Notes under the pieces: generated by a model | What the model saw: only the letters and a program-made list of their open reading frames with translations | The model's database searches: none | What the model was told of the DNA's origin: nothing | Translations under genes and position numbers: made by a program | Shown here: positions 25,552 through 34,075 of the stretch, piece after piece | How positions within the stretch are numbered: the first letter of the stretch is position 1 | Layout of the letters: each line of letters opens with the position of its first letter | DNA from: Amycolatopsis sp. 195334CR | GTDB lineage: Bacteria; Actinomycetota; Actinomycetes; Mycobacteriales; Pseudonocardiaceae | Direction: 5' to 3' | Assembly (NCBI RefSeq): GCF_017309385.1 | Contig: NZ_JAFJMJ010000001.1 | Location: 3,782,001-3,846,000 of the forward strand | Length of the DNA: 64,000 nt

Positions 25552-27009
25552 ATGACCGGGCGCATCATCGGAGTGGACATCGGCACCTCGCTGACCAAGG
25601 CGGTGGTGTTCGACGACGCTGGCGTGTCCATTGTGGACGCGTGTACCCCGTCGGAGGTCCGACACCTGCCCGGCGGGCGGGTGGAGCAGGACCTGGAGCA
25701 GGTGATCGGCACCGTGGCCACGGTGGTCCGCGAGGTAGTGGGCCGGTTGGACGAGCCGGTCGAGGCGTTGGCGCTGACCGGCCAGGGCGACGGGCTGTGG
25801 CTGCGTGACGCCGACGGCCGGCCGGTGCGGCCCGCGCTGTCCTGGCTGGACGGGCGGGCGAACTCGCTGGTCGCCAAGTGGCAGGCCGAAGGAGTGGCGA
25901 GGGAGATCTACCGCCGCACCGGTTCCGGGGTGTTCCCCGGGTGCCACGCGCCATTGCTGTCCTATTTGGACAAGCATGAGCCGGAGTCGCTGGACCGGGC
26001 CGCGGTGGCCGGGTACTGCGTGGATGCCGTGGTGCAGCGGCTGACCGGGGAGATTACCGTCGACGTCTCCGATGCGTCGCTGCCCTTTCTCGACCCGATG
26101 ACCAGGCGCTATGACGAAGGCGCCATCGAAGCCTGCGGCCTCGGGCACCGGCGTGGCCTGCTGGTTGAGCCCGCGCCGGGCCCGTCGGTGTTCCGGCTGA
26201 ACCAGGCGGGCGCGGAACTGCTCGGGCTGCCGGTCGGGCTGCCGGTCACCGCCGGGCCGTTCGACCTGCCGGCCAGTGCCATCGGCGCCGGGGTGCGCGA
26301 ACCGGGCGACGGCATCCTGACCGCGGGCACCACGCTGGCCTGCCAGGTGCTCACCAGGGACGTCACCTGGGATCGCGAAGGCGAGCCGGCCGGCATGTTC
26401 CTGGCCACGCCCGCCGAACACGACTACCTGCGGGCGATGCCCGCGATGGTCGGCACCGCGGGCATCGACTGGATCTGCGGGCTGCTGGGGATCGGCGTCG
26501 AGCAGATCGGCGGGCTGCTCGCGGAGAGCACCCCGGGCGCCGGACGGGTGCGGGCCCTGCCGTTCCTGTCCGCGTCCGGGGAGCGCGCTCCGTTTGTCGA
26601 CTCCTCGGCGCGGGCGCAGTTCGCCGGGCTGAGCCTGGAGAGCACCCGCGCCGATCTCGTGCGGGCGCTGTGCGAGTCGATCGCTTACGCGGCAAGGCAT
26701 TGCTTCGAGTCCGCCGGGTTGTCCGGCACGTTGTACGCCTGCGGTGGCGGGGTGCGCTCGGCCGAATGGACGCAGATCTTCGCCGACGTGCTGGGGCGGC
26801 CGATCGTCATTCCGAGCGATCCCGGGGTGGGCGCGCGGGGTGCGGTGCTCACCGCGGCGGAATCGCTCGGGCGGCCCTTCGATGTGGAACTCTGGGCGTC
26901 GAACTCGCGCACCGTGCGGGTGCGTCCGGAAAACGCCGACGTCTACCAGCAGGGGTACGGGGAGTACCTGGAGTCGCTGGGGTCGGCCCGAGCTTTGTGG
27001 AGGCTGTAG
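25552..27009 (+). CDS. FGGY-family carbohydrate kinase (polyol kinase-like)
   Basis: 485 residues from ATG 25552; a TTG at 25543 overlapping the upstream stop would add three residues. The N-terminus IIGVDIGTSLTKAVVFDD and the substrate-site segment LALTGQGDGLWLRDADG resemble erythritol-kinase and related polyol kinases. GILTAGTTLACQVL and LYACGGGVRSAEW complete the fold. It is the second FGGY kinase of the regulon, so two different substrates or two entry points are likely. Confidence 0.86.
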   Translation: MTGRIIGVDIGTSLTKAVVFDDAGVSIVDACTPSEVRHLPGGRVEQDLEQVIGTVATVVREVVGRLDEPVEALALTGQGDGLWLRDADGRPVRPALSWLDGRANSLVAKWQAEGVAREIYRRTGSGVFPGCHAPLLSYLDKHEPESLDRAAVAGYCVDAVVQRLTGEITVDVSDASLPFLDPMTRRYDEGAIEACGLGHRRGLLVEPAPGPSVFRLNQAGAELLGLPVGLPVTAGPFDLPASAIGAGVREPGDGILTAGTTLACQVLTRDVTWDREGEPAGMFLATPAEHDYLRAMPAMVGTAGIDWICGLLGIGVEQIGGLLAESTPGAGRVRALPFLSASGERAPFVDSSARAQFAGLSLESTRADLVRALCESIAYAARHCFESAGLSGTLYACGGGVRSAEWTQIFADVLGRPIVIPSDPGVGARGAVLTAAESLGRPFDVELWASNSRTVRVRPENADVYQQGYGEYLESLGSARALWRL

Positions 27010-27660
27010 ATGCTGCTCGCCGAGGAGCGCGCGCAGGTCTGCGAGTACGCGCGGCGGATGACCGCGGATGGGCTCGTGGTGGGTACCTCGGGGAACATCT
27101 CGGTGCGGGTGGGTGAGCACGTGGCCGTCACACCGACCGGTGTCGCCTACGAGGCCCTGCAACCGGCGGACGTGCCGGTGGTCGCGCTCGACGGTTCGCC
27201 GGTCGAGGGCGACCTGCTGCCGACCAGCGAACTGCCGATGCACCTGAGCATCTACCAGCGAGCCGAAGATCCCGACGGGGCGCCGATCACCGCGGTCGTG
27301 CACACCCATTCCTCGCATGCGACCGCGGTGTCGACCCTGGTGGCCGAGGTGCCGCCGATCCACTACATGCTGGCCTCGATCGGTCCGACCGCGCGTGTGG
27401 CCGACTACGCCACCTACGGCACCGAGGCGCTCGCGGAGTCCATGCTCACCGCCCTCGCCGGTCGGCGTGGCTGCCTGCTGGCCAACCACGGCACCACCAC
27501 CTACGGCGACGGCCTCTCCGCCGCGTACCACCGGGCGCAGCAACTGGAGTGGTGCTGCCAAGTTTGGTTGCTCGCCCGTTCCGCCGGTGCGCCCGCCGTC
27601 CTCCCCACCTACGAAGTCGCTCGAGTCGTGGACAAACTCCGAACCTACGGCCAACGCTGA
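27010..27660 (+). CDS. Class II aldolase (fuculose/ribulose-phosphate aldolase family)
   Basis: 216 residues beginning immediately after the kinase stop. Family marks are VGTSGNISVRV, the catalytic acid E74 in LPTSELPMHLSIY, the zinc ligands H98 and H100 in AVVHTHSSHA, and LANHGTTTYG with the third His. Such aldolases split ketose-1-phosphates into dihydroxyacetone phosphate and an aldehyde. It closes the six-gene operon and probably supplies triose phosphate to glycolysis from the kinase product. Confidence 0.9.
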   Translation: MLLAEERAQVCEYARRMTADGLVVGTSGNISVRVGEHVAVTPTGVAYEALQPADVPVVALDGSPVEGDLLPTSELPMHLSIYQRAEDPDGAPITAVVHTHSSHATAVSTLVAEVPPIHYMLASIGPTARVADYATYGTEALAESMLTALAGRRGCLLANHGTTTYGDGLSAAYHRAQQLEWCCQVWLLARSAGAPAVLPTYEVARVVDKLRTYGQR

Positions 27661-27676
27661 CGGCGCTTCGCGCTCG

Positions 27677-28408
27677 CTAGACGGCGATGGCGCCGCCGTC
27701 GGCGGTGATGGTGGTACCGGTGAGGTAGCTCGACCTCGGCGACGCGAGGAACAGGATGACCTCGGCGATCTCCACGGGGGCCGCGGTGCGGCCCAGTTGG
27801 GTCATGGTGCCGAGCTTCTCCACCAGGTCGCCGTCTTGGGCGAGGACCTTCTCGGTGTGCACCGGGCCCGGCGAGACGTTGTTCACGCGGACCCCGGAGC
27901 CGCTGAATTCGGCGGCCCAGGTGCGGGTCAGTGACTCGAGCGCCGCCTTGCTCGCGCCGTAGACCGACGAGTCGGGCATGCCGACGGCCGCCGCGATCGT
28001 GGTGACGTTGATGATGCTGCCCGAGCCCTTGGCGACCATCTTCGGTACCAGCGCGGCGGTCAGAAAGTAGGGCGCCCGCACGTTCACGTCGAACATGGCG
28101 TCGAAGTCCGGGACGTCCTGCTCGACCGTCGGCGCGAACGGGAAGATGGCCGCGTTGTTGACGAGCACGTCCACTTCGCCGACCTCGGCGGCCAGTCGAC
28201 GCACCGCATCAACATCGGCCATATCGGCGGCGATGAAACTCGCCCGGCCACCGGCGGCTTCGATGTCGGCGACGGTCTTCGCGCCGCCCGAGGGATTGCG
28301 GCCGGTGACAAGCACGGTGGCCCCTTCACGGGCGAGGAGCTTGGCCGTTTCCCGGCCGATTCCGCTGGTGGCACCGGTGACAAGCGCGCGCTGGTCCTGG
28401 AGTTCCAT
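27677..28408 (-). CDS. Short-chain dehydrogenase/reductase
   Basis: 243 residues from ATG 28408, preceded by AAAGGA. The cofactor motif is TGATSGIGRETAKLL, the structural motif VDVLVNNAAIFPF, and the catalytic YGASKAALESLTRTWAAE provides Tyr and Lys. The C-terminal SYLTGTTITADGGAIAV is typical of classical SDRs. The substrate is unknown. It is divergent from the ArsR gene, and two inverted repeats lie between them. Confidence 0.9.
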   Translation of the reverse strand: MELQDQRALVTGATSGIGRETAKLLAREGATVLVTGRNPSGGAKTVADIEAAGGRASFIAADMADVDAVRRLAAEVGEVDVLVNNAAIFPFAPTVEQDVPDFDAMFDVNVRAPYFLTAALVPKMVAKGSGSIINVTTIAAAVGMPDSSVYGASKAALESLTRTWAAEFSGSGVRVNNVSPGPVHTEKVLAQDGDLVEKLGTMTQLGRTAAPVEIAEVILFLASPRSSYLTGTTITADGGAIAV

Positions 28409-28417
28409 GCCCATCCT

Positions 28418-28446
28418 TTGTTCGACGTTCGTCAATTGTCGAACAA
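28418..28446. promoter_or_regulatory. ArsR operator 1
   Basis: Inverted repeat TTGTTCGAC ... GTCGAACAA, 29 bases end to end, placed directly before the SDR start. Its layout and half-site (GTTCGA) match the second operator at 28458-28486. Confidence 0.75.
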
Positions 28447-28457
28447 GCTAGCATCCC

Positions 28458-28486
28458 TCGTTCGATGTTCGCCAATCTTCGAACGA
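28458..28486. promoter_or_regulatory. ArsR operator 2
   Basis: Inverted repeat TCGTTCGA ... TCGAACGA, again 29 bases end to end, with its centre 40 bases from operator 1. It lies 15 bases upstream of the ArsR start. Twin sites suggest cooperative repression of both divergent genes. Confidence 0.75.
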
Positions 28487-28500
28487 GTATTCTTGGCCTC

Positions 28501-28863
28501 ATGCGACGGCAAGAACATCCCGGGGTCGACGAGCTGAAGCTCACCGAGGTGATGGCCGCGCTCGGCGATCCGCTCCGCGTGGGTCTGGTCCGGCTGCTGT
28601 CGGATGGGGTGGAGCGCAACTTCGGCGAGCTGCGCGCGCCGGTCGCCAAGTCGACGCTCAGCCACCACCTCAAGGTGCTCCGCGCGGCGGGCATCACCTG
28701 CAGCCGTGAGGAAGGCACCCGCTGCTACGTGCGGCTCCGGCGGGATGATCTCGAATCGCGCTTTCCGCAACTCCTCGACGCCGTACTGACCGCGGCGGCG
28801 GATGAAGGCGTCGGTGAGCACGTCGGCCTGCGCGCCGCCCCGGCGACCGACGGCGGTGCTTGA
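28501..28863 (+). CDS. ArsR-family transcriptional regulator
   Basis: 120 residues from ATG 28501. The winged helix reads LTEVMAALGDPLRVGLVRLLS, then PVAKSTLSHHLKVLRAAGI. It lacks the CxC metal site of ArsR/SmtB metal sensors, so it is probably of the non-metal type that controls a neighbouring oxidoreductase. Twin operators in front of it support control of itself and the divergent SDR gene. Confidence 0.87.
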   Translation: MRRQEHPGVDELKLTEVMAALGDPLRVGLVRLLSDGVERNFGELRAPVAKSTLSHHLKVLRAAGITCSREEGTRCYVRLRRDDLESRFPQLLDAVLTAAADEGVGEHVGLRAAPATDGGA

Positions 28864-29103
28864 GGCGGTCGCGGTGGTGAGCCACGGGCGGTCGCGCCCG
28901 AACCAAGCCGCCGGGGCAGGCGCTTGAGGCGGTCGCGCCGGTAAGTCACGGGCGGTTGCGCCGGTGAGTCGCGGGCGGTTGCGCCCGAACCAAGGCGCCG
29001 GGGTGTCCGAAACGGGCCGTCAAGGTGGCGGGGCGTGCCTCGATCGAGCTGTCGGAATGGTCGCGCGAGGCGATCAAGCGGGTGGTCGAAGGGCGTGCCC
29101 GGA
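28864..29103. repeat. Non-coding stretch of decaying direct repeats
   Basis: Between the ArsR stop and the AraC stop, GGGCGGT(C/T)GCGCC recurs three times (about 28887, 28950 and 28974), partly followed by CGAACCAA. A second family, GGGGCGTGCCTCGATCGAGCTGTC against GGGCGTGCCCGGATCAAGCCGTC, resembles the 3' end of the AraC gene itself. I see no gene here. The pattern looks like repeated local duplication followed by drift. Confidence 0.55.
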
Positions 29104-30072
29104 TCAAGCCGTCAGGGTGGTGAAGCGGCGGCGGTAGGCCGTCGGGGTCAGGCCGGTTCGGCGGCGGATTTGGGTCCGCAGGTTCGACGCCGTGCCCAGG
29201 CCGCTGGCCCGCGCGACCAGCTCCAGCCGTTGCTCCCCGCGTTCGATGAGGCGGCAGGCTAGCGAGACCCGCTCAGCGGTCAGCCAGGCGAGCGGGGTGG
29301 TGCCGAGTTCCGCGCGGAACCACCGGTGCAGCGTCGCCGGGCTGACGGCGGCGTAGGCCGCCAGGTCGCCGATGGTCAGCGGCTGGTCGAGGCGTTCCTG
29401 CGCCCACGCGAGCACTGGGGCCAGTGACGCATCGGGGACCTCCGGCACCGGGCGTTCGATGAACTGCTGCTGCCCGCCGTCTCGGTGGGCGGCGAAGACC
29501 AGGCGTCGGCTGACCGCGTTCGCGACCTCGGCACCGTGGTCCTGGCGGATCACGTACAGCCCGAGGTCCAGCGCCGCCGCGCTTCCGGCGGCTGTGAGCA
29601 CGGTGCCGTCGTGCACAAAAAGCACGTCCGGCGCCAGTTCCACCTCGGGGAAGCGCGAGGTGAACAGCGATGCCCAGCGCCAGTGCGTGACCGCGCGCCG
29701 TCCGTCGAGGACGCCGGCCGCGGCGAGGGTGAACGTGCCGGTGCAGAAGCTCATCAGCCGGGCACCCCGCCGATGCGCGCGCCGGATCGCGTCGAGCACG
29801 CGAGGGTCGGGCGCGGACTCGGGATCTGGGCGGTTCGGCACGATCACCGTGTCCGCCTCGTCCACGGCGTCGAGGCCGCGCACTCCGGACAGCGTGAAGA
29901 ACCCTGAGTGCATGCGGATCGACGGCTCGGCCGCGCACAACGCGAACTCGTACCACGGCCGGTCCAACTCGGGGCGTCGCAGCCCGAACAACTCCGTGGC
30001 CACGCCCAGTTCGAAGGGGTTGGACCCGTCGTCGACGATGGCCACGACTCGATGCGAGGATTCACGCGACAT
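29104..30072 (-). CDS. GlxA/FtrA-type AraC-family regulator
   Basis: 322 residues. The N-terminal DJ-1/PfpI-like domain (about 10-190) contains FCTGTFTLAAAGVLDGRRAVTHW with the nucleophile-elbow Cys. The C-terminal AraC domain (about 215-320) has two helix-turn-helix units (LTIGDLAAYAAVSPATLHRWFRAELG and VARASGLGTASNLRTQIRRRTG). It probably controls the divergent cupin gene, 52 bases away. The ligand is unknown. Confidence 0.9.
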   Translation of the reverse strand: MSRESSHRVVAIVDDGSNPFELGVATELFGLRRPELDRPWYEFALCAAEPSIRMHSGFFTLSGVRGLDAVDEADTVIVPNRPDPESAPDPRVLDAIRRAHRRGARLMSFCTGTFTLAAAGVLDGRRAVTHWRWASLFTSRFPEVELAPDVLFVHDGTVLTAAGSAAALDLGLYVIRQDHGAEVANAVSRRLVFAAHRDGGQQQFIERPVPEVPDASLAPVLAWAQERLDQPLTIGDLAAYAAVSPATLHRWFRAELGTTPLAWLTAERVSLACRLIERGEQRLELVARASGLGTASNLRTQIRRRTGLTPTAYRRRFTTLTA

Positions 30073-30124
30073 ATGCGATTCCTAGCACTCACGCCCGCGC
30101 GGCGCCAGCACGCATGCTGAGCCC

Positions 30125-30514
30125 ATGAGCAAGCAACCGATCTCCCTCGACGACGTGCTGGCGGGCTTCGACCAGGCGTGGAGCCCGCGCATCGTCGCCT
30201 TCGTCAACGACTACGACGTGCGCGTAGCCAAGTTCGCCGGTGAACACGTGTGGCACGTCCACGAGCACACCGACGAGTTCTTCCTGGTGCTCGACGGTGA
30301 AGTGCGCATCGGCCTGCGTGACGGCGAGGAACGCGAAGTCGTGCTGCCGAAGGGATCCAGCTTCGTGGTGCCGCGCGGCGTCTTCCACAAGCCATCCTCT
30401 GTGGACGGTGCTTCGGTGCTGCTGTTCGAGCCGACCGGCACCCTCTCCGTCGGAGACCAGCACGACCCGGTGCCTGAGCACGTCGACGAAACCACGGGTC
30501 ACGTGGTGGCCTAA
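30125..30514 (+). CDS. Cupin-domain protein
   Basis: 129 residues in one cupin fold. HVWHVHEHTDEFFLVLDGEVRI gives the first motif, with HxH and Glu metal ligands, and FVVPRGVFHKP gives the second with the third His. Such small cupins bind a metal and act on, or simply store, small molecules. The divergent AraC regulator probably controls it. The stop overlaps the convergent TDT transporter stop by three bases. Confidence 0.85.
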   Translation: MSKQPISLDDVLAGFDQAWSPRIVAFVNDYDVRVAKFAGEHVWHVHEHTDEFFLVLDGEVRIGLRDGEEREVVLPKGSSFVVPRGVFHKPSSVDGASVLLFEPTGTLSVGDQHDPVPEHVDETTGHVVA

Positions 30515-31635
30515 CCGCGGCGGGCGAGGCGCAGGGTGCGTGGGGCGACAACCAACCACGCACCCACCAGGCCGACATAACCCAGCACGGCCACCGCCGC
30601 GAAGAGGCCGGTGTGGACTTGGGCGAACAGGGCACTCGCCCCGGTGACGACGGTGCCGACCGGGAAGGTGAAGCTCCACCACGACAAGGTGAACGGCAAG
30701 CCTCGCCGGGCCGCACGCAGGGTGAGGGAGGCGGCGATCGCCGACCAGATCAGGGCGAAACCCAGGGTGGGCACGCCGTACAACAGCCCGAAAGCGACTG
30801 CCGCCTGGGCGTACGGGGCGGGCAGCGCCTCGGCGGCGGGGACGGCCAGCAGGTTCGCGGCCGTGATCGACTGACCGAGCGGGCCCAGCACGATCCAGCT
30901 CGTCGGCACGTTGTCTGCCCGGCCGAGCACCAGCTGTTGCCAGATTTGCGGCAGCAGGCACAGCGTCGCGAACAGGCTCACGCCGAACATCGTGTAGCAG
31001 GCCAGCACCATCGCCTGCCGGTAGTCCGCGGGCAGGTGGGGTGCCAGGAGTGCGCCGCCGGAGGCGGAGACCATCGGCGGCACCACCGGCATCAGCCAAC
31101 CGGCGAAGGTGTCCGACGAGCGGACGTGCTGCGTGGTCATCATCTTCACCGGCACCCAGATGGCCGTGCCCAGGCCGAACAGCGTGCCGACCGTCCACAG
31201 TGTCCAGTCGACGGCGAGCGCGGCGTCCAGGCCGATCCAGTCCTTGCCGAGCAGCAGGGTTCCGGAGCCCACGGTGCACAGGGCCATCGGCGGGGCGCCC
31301 CAGAACTGCGCCATCACCGGGTCCCCGGCGTACGACCGGCGCAATCGGACCAGTGCCACCGCGCAGACCACCACCAACAGCACCGCCGCGGCGGCCCAGA
31401 CCAACGTCGCGGCCGTGCGCAGGCCGGGGAACTGCAACGGGAGGCTGGCCGCGGCGGTGGCCACGATGCCGGTGCCCATGATCGAGGCAAACCAGTTCGG
31501 CCCGAACGCGGGCGCACACGCCCCCGGCGAGGCAGCTTGGGATGGGTGAGGCGTGGGAGGGGAGGCTGCGAGCGGTGAGTGAGGTGCGGGTGGCGAGGCC
31601 AAGAGGGGCGAAGTAACAGGGTTGGTGCTGGTCAC
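30511..31635 (-). CDS. TDT-family (TehA/Mae1-type) dicarboxylate or anion transporter
   Basis: 374 residues from GTG 31635, with GGAGGGTAAGG upstream. After a Pro/Ser-rich N-terminus (~40 residues) come about ten hydrophobic helices. FGPNWFASIMGTGIVATAAASL is the family opening, and HVRSSDTFAGWLMPVVPPMV is also characteristic of the C4-dicarboxylate/SLAC1 fold. The LysR gene 70 bases away on the other strand is probably its regulator. Confidence 0.85.
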   Translation of the reverse strand: MTSTNPVTSPLLASPPAPHSPLAASPPTPHPSQAASPGACAPAFGPNWFASIMGTGIVATAAASLPLQFPGLRTAATLVWAAAAVLLVVVCAVALVRLRRSYAGDPVMAQFWGAPPMALCTVGSGTLLLGKDWIGLDAALAVDWTLWTVGTLFGLGTAIWVPVKMMTTQHVRSSDTFAGWLMPVVPPMVSASGGALLAPHLPADYRQAMVLACYTMFGVSLFATLCLLPQIWQQLVLGRADNVPTSWIVLGPLGQSITAANLLAVPAAEALPAPYAQAAVAFGLLYGVPTLGFALIWSAIAASLTLRAARRGLPFTLSWWSFTFPVGTVVTGASALFAQVHTGLFAAVAVLGYVGLVGAWLVVAPRTLRLARRG

Positions 31636-31705
31636 GCCCTTACCCTCCGGGTGAACGGCGCCGGTCGGTAGACCCCGAATTGCTATGGATGCATAAGCTG
31701 GGGCT

Positions 31706-32617
31706 ATGCCTTTGTCCGCCAGGGTGAGTGATCTGACCAGCTTCGACCTGCTGCTCAGCGTGGCCGAGCTCGGCAGCATCGGCCGGGCCGCGCGGGTGCA
31801 TGGGATGTCCCAGCCCGCCGCGAGTGTGCGGCTCAGGCAGTTGGAGGCCCGAGCGGGCGCACCCCTGCTGCACCGCGGCGCTCGCGGAGCGCGCCTCACC
31901 ACCGAGGGCCAGCTCGTCGCCAGTTGGGCGCAGCCCGTGCTTGATGCGGCCTCCGATCTCGAGGCGGGCATCGCGGCCCTGCGGGCTGACCGCGACAGCC
32001 ACGTGCGGATTGCCGCCAGTCTCACCGTTGCCGAATACCTGCTGCCGCGCTGGTTGATCGCGCTCAAGGCCGTCGACCCCGGCACTGTGGTCGCGTTGAC
32101 CTCCGGCAACTCCGCCGACGTTGCGGCTCAGGTCCTCGCGGGCACCGTCGAACTCGGGTTCGTCGAGGGGCCCGACATCCCCGAGGGCTTGCAGGACAAG
32201 GAAGTGGCGCGCGACGAGCTGGTCCTCGTGGTCGCTCCCTCGCACCCGTGGGCGGCGCGGCGCCGACGACCGAGGGCCGCCGAGCTCGCGGCGACGCCGT
32301 TGGTCAGCCGCGAGCCGGGGTCCGGTACGCGCCAGGCGCTGGAGCGGGCCCTGCGAGCGCACGTCGACGCGCTCGCCGAGCCCGCGCTGGAGGTGTCGTC
32401 GACCACCGCGATCAAGGCCGCCGCGGTCGGTGGCATCGGGCCCGCCGTGCTCAGCGCGCACGCCGTCGCGCCCGAACTCGCGGCGGGCACGCTGGTCCGC
32501 CTCGTGGTACCCGACCTCGACCTCGGCCGACAGCTGCGCGCTATCTGGCCGAAGGGCCGGACGCCGCGGGGACCGGCTCGCGACCTGCTCGCGATCGCCC
32601 TGCAGCCGACCGGATGA
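31706..32617 (+). CDS. LysR-family transcriptional regulator
   Basis: 303 residues. The N-terminal helix-turn-helix (FDLLLSVAELGSIGRAARVHGMSQPAASVRLRQLEA) is followed by the periplasmic-binding-like effector domain. It is divergent from the TDT transporter, the usual LysR arrangement. Its last 77 bases overlap the convergent ABA4-like gene, a long overlap. Confidence 0.9.
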   Translation: MPLSARVSDLTSFDLLLSVAELGSIGRAARVHGMSQPAASVRLRQLEARAGAPLLHRGARGARLTTEGQLVASWAQPVLDAASDLEAGIAALRADRDSHVRIAASLTVAEYLLPRWLIALKAVDPGTVVALTSGNSADVAAQVLAGTVELGFVEGPDIPEGLQDKEVARDELVLVVAPSHPWAARRRRPRAAELAATPLVSREPGSGTRQALERALRAHVDALAEPALEVSSTTAIKAAAVGGIGPAVLSAHAVAPELAAGTLVRLVVPDLDLGRQLRAIWPKGRTPRGPARDLLAIALQPTG

Positions 32618-33008
32618 CCAGCCAGACCAGCGCGCCGATCGGCGCCAGCAGAATGGTCAGCACCAGCAACGGCGCCATCACCAGCGGGTGCACCCCCCGC
32701 TCCCGGCTCTCCAGGTACATCCACCGGCCGACGAACAGGTCGAACGCGATGATGTGCGCCCAGACCAGCGTCGCCGCGCCCGGTTCGGCCATCAGTTCCT
32801 GCAACCCCGTGAGCGACGGCGACGCCACCGCGGGCAGCACCTCGGCCAGCCGCGGCACCGCGATCCCCAGGTAGAGCAACGCGGGCGGGGCGAACACCAC
32901 CGGCGACGACACGATCCGCCGCGTCCACGACCAGCCGGGCGCCAGGATCATCAGCGCCCAGAACGGCGCGGCCAGGACGAAGGTCAGGTCGAACAGGCTG
33001 GACATCAT
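32541..33008 (-). CDS. ABA4-like (DUF4281) membrane protein
   Basis: 155 residues, four transmembrane segments. FDLTFVLAAPFWALMILAPGW and WAHIIAFDLFVGRWMYLESRE match the ABA4-like family, named after a plant neoxanthin-synthesis protein; bacterial members have no settled function. Its ATG overlaps the stop of the larger membrane gene at 33005, so both are one operon. Confidence 0.8.
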   Translation of the reverse strand: MMSSLFDLTFVLAAPFWALMILAPGWSWTRRIVSSPVVFAPPALLYLGIAVPRLAEVLPAVASPSLTGLQELMAEPGAATLVWAHIIAFDLFVGRWMYLESRERGVHPLVMAPLLVLTILLAPIGALVWLVIRSAAGRSRAGREPVPAASGPSAR

Positions 33009-33940
33009 CGCTGCAACTCCAGAACGCGTTGGGGGACAAGGGCTTTGCGGGTGGCGAGCGCCGTACCGAGCACCAGCAGCGCGAACGCGCCGAGGGTGAG
33101 CGCGTCGGGCTCGGTGAGTGGCTGACCACGCAGGGCCTGCCAGGTGACCAGGGCGAGCAGGCCGGTGTACGCGCTCGCCGCCACCCAGATCAGGCGACGG
33201 CGGACGTCGCCGTCTCGCAGCACGGGCACCCGTCGCGCCGCCGCGGTCAGCGCGATCAGCAGCAACGGCAGCACCTGCAGCGCGTGCATGCCGACGAAGT
33301 GCGGGATCCGCAGGTCACCGCCCGTGGTGCTCCACCCGGTGACCGGCATGCCCGGACCGCCGTCCACCACGCCGACCGAATGCGCGCCGACGGTGTCGGT
33401 GATGCCGGTGGCCAGCTGGTTCGCCGTCGGCAGCACCATCAGCACCCCGAGCGCCAGCCCGATCCCGGACAACAGCATGCCGAGCCGGATCGCGGTGGCC
33501 GACGCGCGATCGGCGTACCTGCCGGCCAGCAGCACCGCGCCGAGCACGAAGTGCGCGACCAGCAGCACCGAGATCGTCGCCCCCATCACGTCGAACACCA
33601 GCGCGTCGAACTCGCTGCCCACGTTGAAGTGGCTGCGCGTGCCGCGGACCACCTGCCCGACGATGGCCACCATCTCGATCGTGCCCGCGACCGCGATCAC
33701 CGTGCCGGTCCACCAGCCCAGCCGGGGCCACCGGCGCTGGAACGACAGCATCCAGGCCCAGGTCACCGCGTAGGCCAGGAACGAGACGCCGAACTTGAAC
33801 GGCTTGAGCCAGATCGGCGCCCCGAGCAGCACCCGGTCGTCGAGCACCAGCCCGGCCGCGGCGAACACGGCCGTGCCGGCCATCGCGGCGGCGAACAACA
33901 TCAGTGGCCGGTGCCACTCACGCAGCGAGCGCGCTTCCAT
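33005..33940 (-). CDS. Multi-pass membrane protein of unknown function
   Basis: 311 residues from ATG 33940, preceded by GGGAGGAACC. About eight hydrophobic segments are visible. The aromatic, charged motifs WLKPFKFGVSFLAYAVTWAWML and DLRIPHFVGMHALQVLPLLL suggest a cofactor- or lipid-binding bundle. I do not recognise the family with certainty. It leads a two-gene operon with the ABA4-like gene. A MerR-type regulator and palindrome sit directly upstream. Confidence 0.7.
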   Translation of the reverse strand: MEARSLREWHRPLMLFAAAMAGTAVFAAAGLVLDDRVLLGAPIWLKPFKFGVSFLAYAVTWAWMLSFQRRWPRLGWWTGTVIAVAGTIEMVAIVGQVVRGTRSHFNVGSEFDALVFDVMGATISVLLVAHFVLGAVLLAGRYADRASATAIRLGMLLSGIGLALGVLMVLPTANQLATGITDTVGAHSVGVVDGGPGMPVTGWSTTGGDLRIPHFVGMHALQVLPLLLIALTAAARRVPVLRDGDVRRRLIWVAASAYTGLLALVTWQALRGQPLTEPDALTLGAFALLVLGTALATRKALVPQRVLELQR

Positions 33941-33955
33941 GGTTCCTCCCATTTA

Positions 33956-33997
33956 TGGATAGTGGCGCTGTCTACTATCGGATACCGACACTATCCA
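33956..33997. promoter_or_regulatory. MerR-type operator/promoter region
   Basis: Perfect 9-bp arms TGGATAGTG (33956-33964) and CACTATCCA (33989-33997) lie in the gap between the membrane operon and the MerR gene. A third partial copy, TGGATAGCGG, lies near 34026, nearer the MerR start. This suggests that the MerR protein controls both directions. Confidence 0.65.
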
Positions 33998-34075
33998 CTC
34001 TGCTCGAGGGGAAGGCAAGGGGAAATGGATAGCGGAGGTGTCCGTAGGCTGAGGGGTGGAAGAACGGGAGAGTCG

